NCBI GenBank assembly: GCA_020696885.1
Contig: JAJFMS010000126.1
Coordinates: forward strand, 1-7,762
Direction: 5' to 3'
Source of the DNA: Armatimonadota bacterium
GTDB taxonomy: Bacteria > Armatimonadota > SYMT01
Length of the DNA: 7,762 nt
A program made the position numbers and the translations under genes. Positions 6,090 through 7,762 of the stretch are shown piece after piece (positions within the stretch are counted from its first letter, which is position 1; each line of letters begins with the position of its first letter). Under the pieces are notes generated by a model. The model had not been told where the DNA came from. It ran no database searches and worked only from the letters and a program-made list of their open reading frames with translations.

Positions 6090-7117
6090 AGAAGAAAAAG
6101 CGCCTGTCGGTCCCGCGCCGGGAGCGCATTCGCCAGGCTGCCGGGGAGCCCCGGATCGAGTCGCGGCTCTGCCGACCGGGGCATGACCTGTGCGAGCGCA
6201 TCGAGCCGCACGCCATCAGCGACGTGCTCCAGAATCCCGGCACGCTGCTCTGGGTGGACATCCGGGACCCGGACGCGGCGGCGCTGGAGCTGCTTCGCGA
6301 AGAGTTCGGCTTCCACCGGCTGGCCCTGGAAGACGCCGCCGAGTCGGCCCAGCGGGCGAAAGTGGATGAGTACCCCGGCTACTACTTCGTGGTGATGCAT
6401 GCCCCGGTGCCGGGGGACGCGGACGACCTCCAGACCGTGGAGATCGATCTGTTCATCGGTCGGAATTACCTGGTCACGCTCCACGCCGGGGACGTACCGG
6501 CACTCTCCGACTCAACCGGGCGCTGGGAGCGCACCGACCCGGCTCTCCGAGAGCACGTGGGGTTCCTCGTCTACACCGTGATGGACTCCATCATCGACGC
6601 CTTCTTCCCGGTGGTCGACGAGATCGAAGACCGCCTCGATGACTTCGAGCTGCGCATGTTCGCCGGCGAGGACGGCGGCAGCCCGGAGCAGGTCATCGCG
6701 GTCAAGCGGAACCTCTACACCCTTCGCAAAGCCGTCTATCCGCTGCGGGAAGTGTTCAACACGTTCCTCCGGCGCGAGGGCTCCCCGTTCGTCGAGGAGA
6801 CCTATCCCTACTTCCAGGACGTGTATGACCACGTGCTCCGCCTGCTGGACGTGATCGATATCCAGCGAGACATGGCCAGCAGCACCCTGGACGCGCACCT
6901 GGCCACGGTGTCCAACCGGCTGAACGAGACCATGAAGCGGATCACGGTGCTCGCCATCGGCGTAACGATCATGGGCGCGATCTTCGGCGCCTGGGGGATG
7001 AACTTCGACCGGGTACCCCTGGCCCACACTGACTACGGCTTCTGGCTACTGACCGGCGGCACCCTGGGCGCGGTGGTAGTGATGCTGCTCTGGTCCTGGT
7101 GGCGGGGCTGGCTCTGA
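6086..7117 (+). CDS. corA: CorA-type magnesium/cobalt transport protein
   Basis: A 343-residue member of the CorA family of pentameric inner-membrane divalent-cation channels, normally taking up Mg2+ (also Co2+ or Ni2+). The order is typical: a large cytoplasmic alpha/beta domain (about 20-250, with LLWVDIRDPDAAALELL, FGFHRLALEDA and YFVVMHAPV), and a long helix with VKRNLYTLRKAVYPLREV. Then come membrane helix 1 (about 285-303, ending GAIFGAW), the signature GMN at 304-306, a short loop (FDRVPLAHTDYG) and membrane helix 2 (about 317-338) near the C-terminus. The usual tyrosine before GMN is tryptophan (WGMNF), a conservative change. The N-terminus is very basic (MKKKKRLSVPRRERIRQ). ATG 6086 is preferred; TTG 6080 would add two residues. 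It lies 76 bases after the second sigma gene, behind a strong hairpin, so it may be a separate unit. It has no evident link to the sigma factors. Confidence 0.95.
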   Translation: MKKKKRLSVPRRERIRQAAGEPRIESRLCRPGHDLCERIEPHAISDVLQNPGTLLWVDIRDPDAAALELLREEFGFHRLALEDAAESAQRAKVDEYPGYYFVVMHAPVPGDADDLQTVEIDLFIGRNYLVTLHAGDVPALSDSTGRWERTDPALREHVGFLVYTVMDSIIDAFFPVVDEIEDRLDDFELRMFAGEDGGSPEQVIAVKRNLYTLRKAVYPLREVFNTFLRREGSPFVEETYPYFQDVYDHVLRLLDVIDIQRDMASSTLDAHLATVSNRLNETMKRITVLAIGVTIMGAIFGAWGMNFDRVPLAHTDYGFWLLTGGTLGAVVVMLLWSWWRGWL

Positions 7118-7153
7118 GGCCCGTCCGGGCGGTGTTGGGTGTTGGGAGGACGC

Positions 7154-7275
7154 GGTGTTCAGCGATCACGGGCCTACGGCCCATCCCCGGTGATGAAAAT
7201 GTACGAGCCGTAGCATAGCGGGGGTACCCGCGAGCGGGTCGATGCGCGTGGAGAGTTCGACGCCGCTTGGGGGTG
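7154..7275 (+). repeat. Structured intergenic repeat, copy 1 (full)
   Basis: About 122 bases, matching 7462-7583 over the whole length with one single-base indel. The first 30 bases are identical. Two dyads are present: GGGCC-TAC-GGCCC (7170-7182) and ACCCGC-GA-GCGGGT (7226-7239). The 3' 30 bases (7243-7272) also recur at 7403-7432. No transposase or coding signal is seen, so it resembles a dispersed non-coding repeat. Confidence 0.85.
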
Positions 7276-7402
7276 CGCGCGCAGAGCCGCACGATGCTGG
7301 CGTTCCCTGTAGCCGGCGTGTCGCCAGACCGCCGGTGTCCCCGCGGTTCCTGAACCCTCCCGCCAAGCCGTGCCCCGGTGCGGGCACAGGCTCGGCGCCT
7401 CG

Positions 7403-7437
7403 TGCGCGTGGAGAGTTCGACGCCGCTTGGGGTGAGC
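7403..7437 (+). repeat. Structured intergenic repeat, partial copy 2 (3' module only)
   Basis: Positions 7403-7432 are identical to 7243-7272 over 30 bases, and the match to copy 3 continues with a GAGC tail. The 5' module with the first dyad is missing here. The three 3' modules start at 7243, 7403 and 7550, a spacing of 160 and 147 bases. Confidence 0.8.
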
Positions 7438-7461
7438 ACGCAGCACGGTGTTTTCACAGCA

Positions 7462-7583
7462 GGTGTTCAGCGATCACGGGCCTACGGCCCACCCCCAGCG
7501 GTAAAACTGTAACAACCGTACAATAGCGGGGTGCCCGCGAGCGGGTCAATGCGCGTGGAGCGTTCGACGTTGCTTGGGATGAG
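7462..7583 (+). repeat. Structured intergenic repeat, copy 3 (full)
   Basis: Diverged full copy of 7154-7275. Both dyads persist: GGGCC-TAC-GGCCC is unchanged (7478-7490). In the second (7533-7546) the outer A-T pair has become G-T, which still pairs in RNA. Changes are concentrated between the dyads (7492-7532). Confidence 0.85.
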
Positions 7584-7724
7584 CGGTTCGCAGCGGTATT
7601 TCTGGATCGGGAGTGGCTCTACTTTCCTGGACCCGCAGCGCGCCCTGCTTTCGCCGCATCGCCGCGCGAGCGGTCCGAGGAGCACCGGGCGACCGTATCC
7701 TACCCGGTTCACGAGCGCGGAACT

Positions 7725-7762
7725 ATGACGGTCCGGCGCTACGAGGCGCACAGCGCCACCTG
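7725..7762 (+). CDS. Possible start of a gene leaving the window
   Basis: ATG 7725 opens a frame reading MTVRRYEAHSAT up to the edge. The binding site is weak (GCGGAA, three bases before). The N-terminus recalls FlhF-type GTPases (M-x-V/I-K/R-R-Y-x-A), but twelve residues are far too few to name it. Confidence 0.3.
   Translation, partial: MTVRRYEAHSAT

Larger units (their letters stand above)
7118..7724. other. Repeat-bearing intergenic region after corA
   Basis: About 600 bases without a convincing gene. It begins with a weak dyad (GCCCGTCCGGGC, 7119-7130) and a short tandem GGTGTT-type repeat (7131-7145). Then come two full copies and one partial copy of a structured repeat, listed separately. 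The spacer 7276-7402 is GC-rich with a small hairpin GTGCCC-6-GGGCAC (7370-7387). The stretch 7584-7724 shows no recognisable gene and may be the leader of the next gene. Confidence 0.5.

Noticed and set aside
7119..7130. Intrinsic terminator of corA
   Set aside because: The stem is only four to five pairs with a tiny loop and no T-run follows.
7166..7457. Minus-strand frames through the intergenic repeats
   Set aside because: Several frames are open at once and the repeat copies are read in different frames, so the conservation is at DNA level rather than protein level.
7154..7583. CRISPR-like array
   Set aside because: The repeats are about 120 bases and imperfect, one is partial and the spacers are unequal; no cas genes are in the window.

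Overview
The window is high-GC bacterial chromosome from an accessory-like region. I cannot assign a species. Three things would fit Armatimonadota or a similar non-model, GC-rich environmental phylum: ECF sigma factors with a zinc-finger anti-sigma factor, a gene with duplicated short secretin/TonB-N-terminal-like (STN-like) domains, and a dispersed intergenic repeat. This placement is a low-confidence inference from style, not from a marker gene.

Left part (1-3765). A membrane protein gene enters from the left edge with its start outside the window and ends at a TAG at 1107-1109. A complete IS1182-type insertion sequence (1110-2740, 1631 bp) follows directly. It has perfect 15-bp terminal inverted repeats, flanking CTAG on both sides, and one long DDE transposase gene on the minus strand. 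The transposase reading frame runs through its own inverted repeat and takes its stop codon from the flanking CTAG. The same tetranucleotide also supplies the stop of the convergent host gene. To the right lies a broken gene with two STN-like domains: its 5' end and export signal are missing at the IS edge, and it carries an in-frame TGA at 2965-2967.

Middle part (4213-6009). A tight operon encodes ECF sigma factor, membrane anti-sigma factor with a zinc-binding HxxxCxxC motif, and a second, different ECF sigma factor. The genes overlap by 14 and 4 bases, so translation is probably coupled. The obvious model is one envelope-located anti-sigma factor controlling one or both sigma factors.

Right part (6010-7762). 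A CorA-type magnesium/cobalt channel gene follows. Just before its start is an 18-pair hairpin that contains the only plausible ribosome binding site. A 14-codon reading frame runs through the hairpin and overlaps the corA start as ATGA. Downstream are about 600 bases without a convincing gene, holding two full copies and one partial copy of a structured ~120-bp repeat. A new reading frame may start at 7725 and leaves the window.
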